A stretch of DNA of 64,000 nt, from assembly GCA_030695415.1 (NCBI GenBank), contig JAUYQZ010000007.1, forward strand, positions 62,001 to 126,000. Direction: 5' to 3'. Made by a program: the position numbers and the translations under genes. The notes under the pieces were generated by a model. That model had not been told where the DNA came from, did no database searches, and saw only the letters and a list, made by a program, of their open reading frames with translations. Origin of the DNA: Hylemonella sp. (GTDB lineage Bacteria > Pseudomonadota > Gammaproteobacteria > Burkholderiales > Burkholderiaceae_C). This document shows, in pieces, positions 36,360 through 46,362 of this stretch (position 1 is its first letter; every line of letters starts with the position of its first letter).

Positions 36360-37484
36360 TCAGAAACCGTCGCGCCCGGGAATTCTTGCCAGAATGCGCA
36401 GATCGGGACCGACCCGGGTGGTGTCGCGGAATTCGAGCGCCACGGCCTGCGCCAGCGCCGTCAAGGGCCCGATGTGGACCATGCCCTGGCCCGCCCCCAG
36501 CAGCTTCGGCGCCAGGTAGACGAGGAATTCGTCCACCAGGCCCTCGCGCACCAGGGAGCCGTTGAGTTTGTGGCCGGCTTCCACGTGCACTTCATTGATC
36601 TCGCGCGCCGCCAGGTCCCGCAGCATGGCGGCCAGATCGACCTTGCCGCCCGGGCCGGGGCGAAGGATCACCGTGGCGTCTTGGGCCTCCAGAGCGGTCT
36701 TCTTGGCCTCGTCCACCACGGCGGCGTAGATATAGAGCTGGCGCCCGGGGATGAAGAGCTTCGCGTCCAGTGGCGTCTCCAGCCGGCTGTCGACCACCAC
36801 CAGGTGGGGTTGGCGCGGCGTGTCGACCAGACGCACATCAAGCCGCGGGTCGTCCTCCAGCACGGTGCCGATGCCGGTCAGCACGGCGCAGGCCCGGGCG
36901 CGCCAGGCATGGCCGTCGGCCCGGGCCGGCTCCGAGGTGATCCACTGGCTGGCGCCATTTTCCAGAGCCGTCTGGCCATCCAGAGAGGCGGCGATCTTCA
37001 TGCGCACCCAGGGCGTCTGGCGCACCATGCGGCTGAAGAAACCGATGTTCAGCTCCCGCGACTCCTCAGCGCCCGGGCCGATCTCCACGGCGACGCCGGC
37101 GGCGCGCAGACGCGCAAAGCCCTGGCCGGCCACCTTGGGGTTGGGGTCCTGGATCGATGCGACCACCCTGGCGATGCCCGCGGCCACCAGCGCATCGCAG
37201 CAGGGCCCGGTGCGCCCTTGGTGGGCGCAGGGCTCGAGCGTCACGTAGGCGGTCGCGCCCTGGACGGAATGGCCCTGGGCCGCAGCGTCCTGCAGCGCCA
37301 CGATCTCCGCATGCGGACCGCCGGCGCGCTGCGTGTGGCCTTGTCCCAGCACCCGGCCATCCGGGCCGACGATGACGCAGCCCACGCGCGGGTTGGGGGA
37401 GGTCAGGTGCAGGCTTTTCGTGGCCAGGCTGAGCGCCTGGGACATCGACGAGTCCGCGGGCGTGGGATGGGGAACTGTGACCAT
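36360..37484 (-). CDS. ribD: Bifunctional diaminohydroxyphosphoribosylaminopyrimidine deaminase / uracil reductase
   Basis: A 374-aa two-domain enzyme catalysing the second and third steps of riboflavin synthesis. The zinc deaminase domain (about 1-150) has HAEIVAL and TLEPCAHQGRTGPCCDAL. The reductase domain (about 155-370) has RMKIAASLDGQTAL, TGIGTVLEDDPRLDVR and VEAGHKLNGSLVREGLVDE. It follows a TonB-like gene by 38 bases. I looked for an FMN riboswitch ahead of it and saw none. Confidence 0.95.
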   Translation of the reverse strand: MVTVPHPTPADSSMSQALSLATKSLHLTSPNPRVGCVIVGPDGRVLGQGHTQRAGGPHAEIVALQDAAAQGHSVQGATAYVTLEPCAHQGRTGPCCDALVAAGIARVVASIQDPNPKVAGQGFARLRAAGVAVEIGPGAEESRELNIGFFSRMVRQTPWVRMKIAASLDGQTALENGASQWITSEPARADGHAWRARACAVLTGIGTVLEDDPRLDVRLVDTPRQPHLVVVDSRLETPLDAKLFIPGRQLYIYAAVVDEAKKTALEAQDATVILRPGPGGKVDLAAMLRDLAAREINEVHVEAGHKLNGSLVREGLVDEFLVYLAPKLLGAGQGMVHIGPLTALAQAVALEFRDTTRVGPDLRILARIPGRDGF

Positions 37485-37522
37485 GAGGGAATTATTGAGG
37501 CAAAAGCAGGCCCAGTCCCGTT

Positions 37523-38077
37523 TCAGGGCCGCTGGCCTGGCGCCGCCTCGTGGCTGATCTCCAGTTTCAGCACGCTTCTGACCCTTTGCCCCCGAATTTC
37601 ACCGGGGGCAAAGCGCGTGGCGCTGAAGGCTTCGGCCACCGCTGTCGTGTACTCCTCAGGCAGGTCGGGGGCGTCGACCTTGAAGGAGCTCACCTGGCCC
37701 TGTTCGTCGATCCAGAGGGTCAGGAGCAGTCTGCCGGGCAGGGTGAGAAGTCGTGCTTCCGGGATGTTCAGGTCGACGGCGACCAGCGGTCGGGCTAGAC
37801 GGGTCAGTTGCTCGGCGCTGTAATAGCCCTGCGGATCCGCTTGCGGCTGGGCCGGCGCGGGGCGCTGCTGGCTGGTCGCATCGGGAGCGGCGTCAGAGGG
37901 CAGGGCGTTGGCGGGCCCGGGCAACCGGGTGGTCAGCACGAGAGGGGGCTCGGCGGAGCCTTGCAGCCTAGGCTGCGGCGTCGGACCCAGCAAGCTGGGC
38001 AGCAGCCAGGCCGCATGCAGCAGCAGGGAGAGCAGCAGGGCGAGGTACAGGCGTCGGCAATCGTGAAGTGCGGGCAT
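37523..38077 (-). CDS. TonB C-terminal-domain protein, probable energy transducer
   Basis: A 184-aa protein with an N-terminal membrane helix (LYLALLLSLLLHAAWLLPSL, about residues 10-29) and a Pro/Ala-rich periplasmic linker (about 35-85). A C-terminal TonB-like domain (LLLTLWIDEQGQVSSFKVDA, then AFSATRFAPGEIRGQRVRSVLKLE) follows. It is short for a TonB and has no exbB or exbD beside it. It heads the leftward run into ribD. It may serve a dedicated outer-membrane receptor or have a structural role. Confidence 0.72.
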   Translation of the reverse strand: MPALHDCRRLYLALLLSLLLHAAWLLPSLLGPTPQPRLQGSAEPPLVLTTRLPGPANALPSDAAPDATSQQRPAPAQPQADPQGYYSAEQLTRLARPLVAVDLNIPEARLLTLPGRLLLTLWIDEQGQVSSFKVDAPDLPEEYTTAVAEAFSATRFAPGEIRGQRVRSVLKLEISHEAAPGQRP

Positions 38078-38236
38078 GACAGCCAGGATCGGTCGTAGAT
38101 GTGAAAAAGTACCGCACGAGCATACCGCTCAGTCAGGCCAGGCTGCCGTTTATCGAACAGGGCGTGCAAAGCCAGTCTGGCTGGCTAGGATGACCCTATC
38201 CATATTCCGTCGATGCCCACCACCATGGAAGCTCAT

Positions 38237-38665
38237 ATGAAAAAGCAGGCCGGTTTTACGATCATTGAATTGATGATCGTCGTTGCGATCATCGGTATCC
38301 TGGCTGCCGTGGCCTTGCCGGGTTACAACAACTACCTGATCCGCGGCCGTATTCCGGATGCCACGTCCACCCTGGCGGTCAAGCGGGTGCAGATCGAGCA
38401 GCATTTCCAGGATGCGCGGACCTTTTTGGGTGCGCCGGCCTGCAGCGTCGACACCACGACCAGCAAGTACTTCGATTTCGGCTGCGCGGCTACTCCGGAC
38501 GCGACCAGCTACACCCTGCAGGCAGTGGGCAAGGGGACCATGGCTGGATTCACTTTCACGGTCAACCAGTCGAATGTCAAGACGACGGCGGCTGTGCCGA
38601 CGGGTTGGACGGTCCCCAGCCCCAACAATTGCTGGACGTCGCGCAAAAGCGGCGACTGTGTCTGA
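38237..38665 (+). CDS. pilE: Type IV pilin-like protein (PilE/PilA type)
   Basis: A 142-aa prepilin. The leader MKKQAG is cut before the hydrophobic helix [20 protein letters not shown], with Glu5 of the mature protein present. A C-terminal Cys pair ([12 protein letters not shown]) could form the disulfide loop typical of pilins. It heads the minor-pilin operon, so it may be a minor pilin (PilE) rather than the main fibre subunit. ATG 38237 was chosen over a frame start at 38213 to give the short class-III leader. Confidence 0.88.
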   Translation: MKKQAGFTIIELMIVVAIIGILAAVALPGYNNYLIRGRIPDATSTLAVKRVQIEQHFQDARTFLGAPACSVDTTTSKYFDFGCAATPDATSYTLQAVGKGTMAGFTFTVNQSNVKTTAAVPTGWTVPSPNNCWTSRKSGDCV

Positions 38666-38696
38666 TGTCGTGTCGGAACATCTCTTGAGTATTTTC

Positions 38697-39326
38697 ATGT
38701 TCACGAAACGCCCCCCCTACCTGCTGCGAGGCAAATTTCCCTGGGCCATGGCGCAGCGGGGATTGACCATTATCGAGCTGATGATCGGCATTGCCATCGT
38801 CAGCATGTTGCTGCTGTTCGCGGTTCCCGGCATGACCACGTGGCTGCAGGGCAGCCAGATACGCAATGCCACGGAATCGATCCAGGGAGCCATGCAGCTG
38901 GCGCGGGCTGAGGCGGTGCGCCGCAACACCAATGTGGAGCTGGTCTTGACCTCCGTGGCCGGAGGAGGCAATGCCACCGACTGGGTGGTCCGTTGCTTCA
39001 CGTCCTCGGCCACCTGCCCTGGCGCCGGACAAACGGAAACGTCGATCCAGGAGCGCTCGGGACGCGAGGGCTCGCTCAATGCCACGCTGACCCTGAACCC
39101 GCCCATCTCGACCATTGTTTTCTCGGGCACCGGCCGCATCACACCCGTGCCGGCGGGCAACATCGTCATCGACGTGAAGCACACGACGGACACGATTGCC
39201 ACGCCGACCTGCCTGGACACCTCTGGTGGCGGTACCTACCGCTGCCTGCGGCTGGTGGTGGCGCCCGGCGGCCAGACCCGCATGTGCGACCCGTCACTCG
39301 TGGCGCCCAATCCCCGGGCCTGCTGA
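38697..39326 (+). CDS. fimT: FimT/GspH-type minor pilin (first copy)
   Basis: The product is 209 aa. The prepilin site is in MAQRG/LTIIELMIGIAIVSMLLLF. ATG 38748 would give a conventional five-residue leader, while 38697 gives a long leader, so the start is uncertain. The GspH-like body includes ATESIQGAMQLARAEAVRRN and RIT(P)VPAGNIVID. It primes type IV pilus assembly with PilV, W, X and Y1. Confidence 0.83.
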   Translation: MFTKRPPYLLRGKFPWAMAQRGLTIIELMIGIAIVSMLLLFAVPGMTTWLQGSQIRNATESIQGAMQLARAEAVRRNTNVELVLTSVAGGGNATDWVVRCFTSSATCPGAGQTETSIQERSGREGSLNATLTLNPPISTIVFSGTGRITPVPAGNIVIDVKHTTDTIATPTCLDTSGGGTYRCLRLVVAPGGQTRMCDPSLVAPNPRAC

Positions 39327-39335
39327 GGTACAGAC

Positions 39336-39848
39336 ATGAAGCAGCACAAAAATCACGCAAGCCGGCAGTCCGGCGTCATGCTGATCGAGGCCCTGATCGC
39401 CATCCTGATCTTTTCGGTGGGAGTCCTGGGCATCATCGGCCTGCAGGGTTCGGCCGTGAAGGTATCTACCGATGCCAAGTACCGAAGCGAGGCTGCGCTG
39501 CTGGCCAATGAACTGATCGGCCGCATGTGGGCCAGTGACCGCACCCAGGCGACCTTGCAGGCCGCCTATGCCAGTGCCACCAATGGTGCCGGCTATCAGC
39601 AATGGGCCTGGATCGGCGCGGTCGCCGCCGCCCCCGGCACGCAGACGGCGCCTGCGGCCGGCACCGTGCTGCGCACCCTGCCGGGTGCCATGGCCAATCC
39701 GCCTACCGTGGTCGTCGCCCCCAGCCCCGCCGCGGCAGCGGGCGGCACCATCGTGCCCAGCAGCCAGGTGACCGTCACCATCCGCTGGCAGGTGCCTGGC
39801 GAGGCCTCCGTGCACAGCTACACGATCATGGCGCAGATCGGAGGCTGA
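39336..39848 (+). CDS. pilV: Minor pilin PilV
   Basis: A 170-aa prepilin-like protein. The leader MKQHKNHASRQSG precedes VMLIEALIAILIFSVGVLGI, the PilV-type helix with Glu5. The following GLQGSAVKVSTDAKYRSEAA and LANELIGRMWASD are typical of PilV. It starts ten bases after fimT and ends one base before pilW. Confidence 0.9.
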   Translation: MKQHKNHASRQSGVMLIEALIAILIFSVGVLGIIGLQGSAVKVSTDAKYRSEAALLANELIGRMWASDRTQATLQAAYASATNGAGYQQWAWIGAVAAAPGTQTAPAAGTVLRTLPGAMANPPTVVVAPSPAAAAGGTIVPSSQVTVTIRWQVPGEASVHSYTIMAQIGG

Positions 39849-39849
39849 C

Positions 39850-40917
39850 GTGAACAAGTCACTACGCCTCAATCGCAAGCGCTCGGCCGGCTTCGGCCTG
39901 GTCGAGATCATGGTGGCCATGCTGATCGGTCTGTTCGGCGTGCTCATCATGCTGCAGGTGCTCACCGTTTCCGAGGAGCAGAAGCGCACCACCACCAGTG
40001 GCAACGACGCCATGAACGAAGGCGTGCTGGCCCTCTACGCCATGCAGACCGATGTGCGCATGAGTGGCTACGGCATCACGGATGCCAAGATCCTGGGCTG
40101 TGCCCTGACCTTGCGTGCCGGTGGCACGGTGGCCAATGGGGGCGCACTGGCCAGCCTGTCTCCGGTCTCCATCAACTCCGGCAACATCATCGGCGCCGAC
40201 GCCAACACCGACACCCTGCTGGCTTTCTCCAGCAACAGCTATGGCACGCCCCAGGGCGATGTGGTCATCGGCGCCGGCAACACCATGCAGACGCCTTCTG
40301 CGTTCGTGATCAATGATTGGGTGGTGGTGGGGCCCGTGGTCCGCCCGGCGCCTTGTACCTTGACCCTGGACCGCGTGGCCAACGTGGCCGGGGCCACCGT
40401 GACCCTGGCTTCCGGCGCTGCCATGGCCGTGGGCGACACCCTCTTCAACCTGGGTCAGAGCTACCGGGCCATCGGTTATGCGGTGCGCAACAGCAACCTG
40501 ACCACCTGCGACTACACGATCGCCGCGGTGAACTGCGCGGTGGCCGGCTCCTGGACCGCCATCTCCAGCAACATCGTCAGCCTGCGGGCTCAGTACGGCC
40601 GCGACACGACAGCACCTGGCATGGATGGCTTTGTCGATGTCTACGACCAGGCTACGCCCAACACCCTGTGTGGCTGGTCACGCGTCTCGGCCGTGCGCAT
40701 GGGCCTGGTGGCACGCAGTACCCAGATGGAAAAGGACGACGTGACGACGGTGGCACCGGTTTGGGAAGGCAGCACGGCCGGCAATCCGGTCGGTAGCACG
40801 GCCGCCACGATCGTCCTGACCGGCAATGCCGACTGGAAAAAGTATCGCTACAAGGTCTTCCAGACCCTGGTGCCGATCCGCAACATGTCCTGGATGGGAG
40901 CGGTGACGGGATGCTAA
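39850..40917 (+). CDS. pilW: Minor pilin PilW
   Basis: A 355-aa protein starting with GTG. The prepilin segment is SAG/FGLVEIMVAMLIGLFGVLIM with the conserved Glu. The body has the PilW pattern (GVLALYAMQTDVRMSGYGI and the C-terminal RYKVFQTLVPIRNM). It overlaps pilX by seven bases. It is part of the pilus-tip priming complex with PilV, PilX and PilY1. Confidence 0.9.
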   Translation: MNKSLRLNRKRSAGFGLVEIMVAMLIGLFGVLIMLQVLTVSEEQKRTTTSGNDAMNEGVLALYAMQTDVRMSGYGITDAKILGCALTLRAGGTVANGGALASLSPVSINSGNIIGADANTDTLLAFSSNSYGTPQGDVVIGAGNTMQTPSAFVINDWVVVGPVVRPAPCTLTLDRVANVAGATVTLASGAAMAVGDTLFNLGQSYRAIGYAVRNSNLTTCDYTIAAVNCAVAGSWTAISSNIVSLRAQYGRDTTAPGMDGFVDVYDQATPNTLCGWSRVSAVRMGLVARSTQMEKDDVTTVAPVWEGSTAGNPVGSTAATIVLTGNADWKKYRYKVFQTLVPIRNMSWMGAVTGC

Positions 40918-41549
40918 GCAAGACTATTTCTCCGCGTGTGCAGCTGCCGCAGCGCTCGCGCCAGGGTGGTGTCGTGATGATGGTGGCCCTGGTGGTGCTG
41001 GTGGTCATGACCCTGGCCGGCATCTCGCTGATGCGCTCCATGGACACCACCAACCTGATCGCCGGCAACATGGCCTTCAAGCAGGCGGCCACGGCCTCGA
41101 CCGACTCCGGTGTGGAGACGGCGATTGCCTGGCTGGAGGCCAACAATACCGGCGCCTTTCTGGACAGCAGCGTGCCGCTGGTGGGTTACACCGCCTCCTC
41201 ACCCAATAACGCCGCCTTGCCCCTGGGCGAAGCCTTCTGGACCAGTCTGGCGCCCGGCGGCGTCTGCAACCTGCCCATGGCCGGCAGTGTCTGCAGTGGC
41301 ACCGCTGTGCCCAATGCCTCGGGTAACCAGGTCAGCTTCATGATCCAGCGCCTGTGCGCTTCGGCCGGCAACCGCAACGGCGCGGCCTGCTCCATCGTGA
41401 CCGGCTCGCTCGTTTCGACCGGCAACAACGAAGGCGCGGGTGAAGAGGGCCTGTCGGCCAACGCCACCGCCGTGTATTACCGCATCACCGTGCGCGTGGT
41501 CGGCCCGCGCAACGCCGTGAGTTACGTGCAGGCCGTCGTTGCGATGTGA
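40911..41549 (+). CDS. pilX: Minor pilin-like protein PilX
   Basis: A 212-aa protein with an N-terminal hydrophobic segment GGVVMMVALVVLVVMTLAGI. It has no Glu5 and an atypical leader, as in other PilX proteins. LMRSMDTTNLIAGNMAFKQA is the family signature. It links the minor pilins to PilY1. Confidence 0.88.
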   Translation: MLSKTISPRVQLPQRSRQGGVVMMVALVVLVVMTLAGISLMRSMDTTNLIAGNMAFKQAATASTDSGVETAIAWLEANNTGAFLDSSVPLVGYTASSPNNAALPLGEAFWTSLAPGGVCNLPMAGSVCSGTAVPNASGNQVSFMIQRLCASAGNRNGAACSIVTGSLVSTGNNEGAGEEGLSANATAVYYRITVRVVGPRNAVSYVQAVVAM

Positions 41550-41605
41550 CGCCTCCTGCAAGCCATCGAATTTTGAATCGTCTGATGAATCAACCGGAGA
41601 TTGTC

Positions 41606-44600
41606 ATGCGCAATCGAGCACACCCAGCAAGCATTTTCCTTAACCGCCTTCGCGCGCCCGTGGCGCTGGGGCTGGCCGTGCTGGCCGCCACCTTCTCGCC
41701 TGGCTTCAGTGGCTGGCAGGACGCACATGCCCAAGTGACGGACATCGCGACCCTGCCGGTGTTCTCCAGCACACCGCCCACAGTGGAAGTCAAGCCCAAT
41801 GTGATGTTCATCCTGGACGACTCGGGTTCGATGGAATGGACGCACATGCCAGACCAGGCGGACGATTTTGCCGGGCGCTACGGCTTTGCCAGCAGTCATT
41901 GCAATGGCATTTATTACAACCCCAACACCACCTACACGCCACCTGTAGATGCCGCGGGGACCAGTTACCCGAACCAGGTGTTCACGGCGGCCGCCGTGGA
42001 CGGCTATGGACTGATCTCCGGCACTGTAGACCTCTCGGTGAGTTTCCGTGCGGCGGTGAGCAGCCGGGTTCAGAAGACGATCACGTCCGATGCAACCGAA
42101 GCGGCCTATTACTACGTCTACACCGGCACGCAGACCACCGAAAAGCTGAAGAACTACTACGACGTCAACACCACCTTTTACAAGGAGTGTGTCAGCAGCA
42201 TCGGCTCTACGCCCGGCAGTGGTGTCTTCACCAAGAAGGTGGTGAGCAGCACCTCGGGCCCTGGCGGCACGGATGAACGCACCAATTTTGCCAACTGGTA
42301 CAGCTACTACCGCTTCCGCCTGAACATGATGAAGACCGCCACCGGGCTGGCCTTCAAGTCGCTGGACGACAAATTTCGCGTGGGTTTGATGACGCTGAAC
42401 ACCAACACGTCTACCTCTTTTCTGAACATCGCCGATTTCACCGCCACGCAGAAAACCAGTTTCTACACTGGCCTGTACAACAGCACTCCTAATAACGGTA
42501 CGCCCCTGCGGGCGGCTCTTGCCAGTGCCGGGCGCATGTATGCGGGCAAACTCTCAACTTACAAGAGCGAGAACTCCACCCGTACCTTCACCGTCACCGA
42601 CCCGGTGCAGTACTCCTGCCAGCAGAACTACACCATCCTCTCAACCGACGGCATGTGGAATGGCGGCGCAGGCGTGCAGCTCGACGGCAGCACCTTGGTC
42701 GGCAACGCAGACGGCGGCCTGGCGCGCCCCTACAACGACGGCAGCAAGGTGACCACCACGACCGTCACCCCGTACACCAGCACCCAGGACCGCACCACCA
42801 CCATCAATGCCGGCACGTTGTCCCGAACCTGGAGCCGTACCAGCACGGTGGTCGGGGCGGCCTGCTCCACCCTGACGCCGCCCAGTGACACCGCTTCAGC
42901 GCCGATGGATGTCCGAGAAGGGACCACGACCCGTGACGCTGCGCTTTATCAGCAAGCGAGCGACCCGGATGGTAGCGAGGATCGTTGCGAACAGCTCGCC
43001 AGCGGGGCCTGGATGTGCCGAAGCGGTCAAAGCGATGCGCTGCCCGCTGGTGGACAGCAAACGGCCACCGATGCCAGTGGCGTCACCTGGTACCTGGTGT
43101 CGCGCTCGTCTGCCCTGCCCTCGTCATGCAAGTCGGCGAAGGGCTTCTGGGGCAATGGTTTCTTCGACTCGCGCGGCGCCTGCCCAGGCACGGGTGTGAC
43201 TGGTAACCGGGTCACCGTCACGCCTCAAACGCAGACCGAGAGCGTGAGCAGCTACCAAAAAGTCGTTACGGACCGCTACCTGGCGACCCAGACCACGACC
43301 CAGGTCATCACTGAAGGCGTTCCCGGCTCGGTGGGTGCCCTGACCCCGACGACGCCCGCCTACAACATTGATACGGGCACGCCCCAGGTGTCCAGCGAAA
43401 GTGCGGGAAGCCGTACCTGTGGCGGCGTCTCGGTGGCCTACCCCGGCACCTGTGAGGCTTCGGGTACCTGGACCAATGGAACCCCGACGACCAACAATGT
43501 GTGTACTGCCTCGACGACCCTGCCCACGGCCGGCTTCTCCAGCGCCGTGCCCGGCACGGCGGTGACCACCGGCTATACCGAGATCACGGCGACGCCCACC
43601 CAGCTCACCACCCAGGTGGCCGGCACCGCCACCTCGACATCGGTGGGCACGGACGGCGTGTCCAACACCCTGGCCGATGTCTCGGCCTATTACTACAACA
43701 CCCCACTGCGCACCACGGCCTTGGGCAATTGCACGGGCCCCGTTATCGCGCCCTCCACCACGGCCAATGACCTGTGCGCCTCCAATGTGCCGGCCAACGA
43801 CCCGGACACCGCGACCTATCAGCACATGACCACCTACACCCTGGGCTTGGGGGTGCGCGGGCGCATGGTGTTCTCGCCGTCCTACCTGGACGATAAGAGC
43901 GGCGACTTCTTTGACGTGCTCAAGGGCAGCACCCCGACCGCGACCGACTGCACGTGGCGCGACACATTGACTGTCGCCGGCGTCAAATGCAACTGGCCTG
44001 TTCCGGGCTCCGACAAGGTGGAAAATACGGACGACCTCTGGCATGCCGCTGTGAACGGCCGCGGCAACTATTTCAGTGCCACCGATCCGGGTAGCCTGGC
44101 GTCCGGCCTGACCAGTACGCTCAAGGCCATCGTCAATGTTCCCAAGCCGGGTACGGCCTCGGCCGCGGCGACGACGAACCCGAAGATCACCTCGACCAAC
44201 AACTTCCAGTTCAGTTCCTACTTCAAGACGGTGGAGTGGTCGGGTGAGCTGATCCGCCAGACCATGAACCTGACCAACGGCAGCGTGCCCTATTACGACC
44301 CGTTCAAGCCGGATCCGGCGACCTACGACTGGTCAGCCCAGACCCTGCTGGACGCCAAGACCTACACCACGCGCAACATCTACACCAAGAGCGGCACTGC
44401 GCTGGTGGCCTTCACCTGGGCCAACCTGGACGCCACCCAGAAGGCCTACTTCAAGGCGCCGCACATCAGTACCACGCCACCCCAGTACCCTAATGTGTTG
44501 ACCGGCCTGTCGCAGTTCTGCAGTTCCGGCGCCAACTGCCTCAACGCGACCAATCAGACGGCAGCGGAGGGCGAGGCCCTGGTGAACTTCCTGCGCGGCG

Positions 44601-46231
44601 ACCGCAGCAACGAGGAGGTCACGGCGAAGACACCTGACAACGCCAAGTTCTACCGCTACCGCAAGTCGGTGCTGGGGGACATCGTGTCGGCGCAGCCACA
44701 GTATGTGGGCGCGCCCAGCCGCTTCTACTCCGACAGCGGCTATGCCGCGTACAAGACCCTCCAGGCCAGCCGCACACCCATCGTCTACACGGCGGCCAAC
44801 GACGGCATGTTGCACGCCTTCAATGCGGACACCGGGGCAGAGGCCTGGGCCTATGTGCCGTCCTTTGTGCTGCCGCGCATGTACACCCTGGCGGACAAGG
44901 CCTACGCCGACAAGCACCAGTACTTTGTGGAAGGCACGCCGATTGCGGGTGACATCTGCCCCAAGGCGCCGACATTGACCTGTGCCGATACGGAATGGAA
45001 GACCATCCTGGTGGGCGGCCTGAATGCCGGCGGCACGGGCTACTACGCGCTCGACGTCACCGATCCGGCCAGCCCCAAGCTGCTCTGGGAGTTTTCTCAT
45101 GCCGCCATGGGCTTCAGCTTCGGCAAGCCCCAGATCACCAAGCTGGACAATGGCCAGTGGGTGGTGTTGCTGACCTCGGGCTACAACGACTGCCCGCGTG
45201 GCACCGGTGCCCAGGCGAACTGCGCCCTCAACGGTACCGGCGATGGCCAGGGCCGGCTGTATGTGCTGGATGCTGGAACAGGTGCGCAATTGACCGGCTC
45301 GCCGATTGCGACCGGTGCGGGAAGCGACACAAATCCCAGCGGTCTGGGCCAGGTCGTGGCGCAGGCGGACTCCAACAACGTGACCAAGCGGGTTTATGCG
45401 GGTGACCTGCTCGGCAATGTGTGGCGCTTCAAGCTGCTGGAAACGGCGACGCCACCGACGACGGCTGGGGCGAACTTCAGCGTCCACAAGCTGGCGACCC
45501 TTATGGACGGTGCGACACCGGCCAAGCCACAACCCATCACGGTGCGGCCGCAGGTCACCACCATCAATGGCTACCCGGTCGTTTATGTCGGCACCGGGCG
45601 TTACCTGGGCGCGACGGATGTCGGCACGTCCGTGCAGAATTCCTTCTACGGCATCAAGGATGATCTGACGATCACGACCACCTACAACAGCCCGCGGACC
45701 TACACCACCTTCATTGGCCAGAGTGCGACCGACACCACTTGTCCTTCGGGAACGGACGTCTCCATCTGCAAACCGGGCCAGGTGGTGCGCACGGTGACGC
45801 AGGTGACAGGAGCCGCCAGCGACAGCCTGACGAACATGAATGGCTGGTACGTGGACTTCCCCGCGGGCTCGAACGAGATTGCATTCACCGATCCCAAGCT
45901 GACGCTCGGGACCCTGGCCTTCTCCACCAGCGTGCCCAAGGCGCCGACGTCCGAGACCTGCACGTCCAAGACCGGCGCCAGCGATGGCGATGCCCTAGCC
46001 TACATGCTCGACTACCTGACGGGCGGCGCGGTGGGTACCACCAGCAACGTGATCGCAACCAACATCGGGGCTGGGGTGGCTACCGCGCCGCAGATCGCCC
46101 AGCTGCCCAACGGCACGGTGATCGCCAAGTTCCGTTTGTCCACGGGCCAGGAGGTCAGCGCTCCCCTGCGCTTCAACGCCAGCGGTGGCGCAACCCGCCG
46201 CGTTTCCTGGCGCGAACTGGTCAGTGAGTAA
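41606..46231 (+). CDS. pilY1: PilY1, pilus-tip adhesin/mechanosensor with VWA-like and beta-propeller domains
   Basis: A very large exported protein of 1541 aa. A Sec signal peptide ends near SGWQDAHAQ. A VWA-like metal site DDSGSM appears in NVMFILDDSGSMEW. The middle part is Thr/Ser-rich and repetitive. The C-terminal PilY1 beta-propeller begins near residue 1000 (VYTAANDGMLHAFNADTGAE, AWAYVPSFVLPRMYTLADK) and runs to the end. PilY1 sits at the pilus tip and promotes assembly, adhesion and surface sensing. ATG 41606 has GGAGA six bases upstream; 41585 and 41546 are alternatives. Confidence 0.93.
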   Translation: MRNRAHPASIFLNRLRAPVALGLAVLAATFSPGFSGWQDAHAQVTDIATLPVFSSTPPTVEVKPNVMFILDDSGSMEWTHMPDQADDFAGRYGFASSHCNGIYYNPNTTYTPPVDAAGTSYPNQVFTAAAVDGYGLISGTVDLSVSFRAAVSSRVQKTITSDATEAAYYYVYTGTQTTEKLKNYYDVNTTFYKECVSSIGSTPGSGVFTKKVVSSTSGPGGTDERTNFANWYSYYRFRLNMMKTATGLAFKSLDDKFRVGLMTLNTNTSTSFLNIADFTATQKTSFYTGLYNSTPNNGTPLRAALASAGRMYAGKLSTYKSENSTRTFTVTDPVQYSCQQNYTILSTDGMWNGGAGVQLDGSTLVGNADGGLARPYNDGSKVTTTTVTPYTSTQDRTTTINAGTLSRTWSRTSTVVGAACSTLTPPSDTASAPMDVREGTTTRDAALYQQASDPDGSEDRCEQLASGAWMCRSGQSDALPAGGQQTATDASGVTWYLVSRSSALPSSCKSAKGFWGNGFFDSRGACPGTGVTGNRVTVTPQTQTESVSSYQKVVTDRYLATQTTTQVITEGVPGSVGALTPTTPAYNIDTGTPQVSSESAGSRTCGGVSVAYPGTCEASGTWTNGTPTTNNVCTASTTLPTAGFSSAVPGTAVTTGYTEITATPTQLTTQVAGTATSTSVGTDGVSNTLADVSAYYYNTPLRTTALGNCTGPVIAPSTTANDLCASNVPANDPDTATYQHMTTYTLGLGVRGRMVFSPSYLDDKSGDFFDVLKGSTPTATDCTWRDTLTVAGVKCNWPVPGSDKVENTDDLWHAAVNGRGNYFSATDPGSLASGLTSTLKAIVNVPKPGTASAAATTNPKITSTNNFQFSSYFKTVEWSGELIRQTMNLTNGSVPYYDPFKPDPATYDWSAQTLLDAKTYTTRNIYTKSGTALVAFTWANLDATQKAYFKAPHISTTPPQYPNVLTGLSQFCSSGANCLNATNQTAAEGEALVNFLRGDRSNEEVTAKTPDNAKFYRYRKSVLGDIVSAQPQYVGAPSRFYSDSGYAAYKTLQASRTPIVYTAANDGMLHAFNADTGAEAWAYVPSFVLPRMYTLADKAYADKHQYFVEGTPIAGDICPKAPTLTCADTEWKTILVGGLNAGGTGYYALDVTDPASPKLLWEFSHAAMGFSFGKPQITKLDNGQWVVLLTSGYNDCPRGTGAQANCALNGTGDGQGRLYVLDAGTGAQLTGSPIATGAGSDTNPSGLGQVVAQADSNNVTKRVYAGDLLGNVWRFKLLETATPPTTAGANFSVHKLATLMDGATPAKPQPITVRPQVTTINGYPVVYVGTGRYLGATDVGTSVQNSFYGIKDDLTITTTYNSPRTYTTFIGQSATDTTCPSGTDVSICKPGQVVRTVTQVTGAASDSLTNMNGWYVDFPAGSNEIAFTDPKLTLGTLAFSTSVPKAPTSETCTSKTGASDGDALAYMLDYLTGGAVGTTSNVIATNIGAGVATAPQIAQLPNGTVIAKFRLSTGQEVSAPLRFNASGGATRRVSWRELVSE

Positions 46232-46269
46232 GCGCTAGGCTGGGGCCAGCGCCCTAGCATCCCCGTACA

Positions 46270-46302
46270 AGCCGGGCGTCCGACAGGAGGCCCGGCTTTT
46301 TT
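46270..46302 (+). terminator. Rho-independent terminator after pilY1
   Basis: AGCCGGGC (46270-46277) pairs perfectly with GCCCGGCT (46290-46297) around a 12-base loop, followed by a T-run to 46302. It closes the minor-pilin operon and separates it from the second fimT-like gene. Confidence 0.88.
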
Positions 46303-46327
46303 CTGCTTGCGCCAAGCGGCAAGGCCT

Positions 46328-46362
46328 CCCATGAACGGGTGATCCCCCCATGAACGGGTGAT
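46328..46362. repeat. Tandem 16-bp direct repeat upstream of the second fimT-like gene
   Basis: CCCATGAACGGGTGAT occurs at 46328-46343 and again at 46347-46362, exactly 19 bases apart. Each copy carries a CCC-N6-GGG dyad. It lies just after the terminator and about 80 bases before the next gene, a position that suits a regulator-binding site. Confidence 0.7.

Noticed and set aside
37485-38236. Possible FMN riboswitch ahead of the riboflavin genes
   Set aside because: I looked upstream of ribD and of the tonB-like gene and did not see the conserved FMN aptamer blocks.
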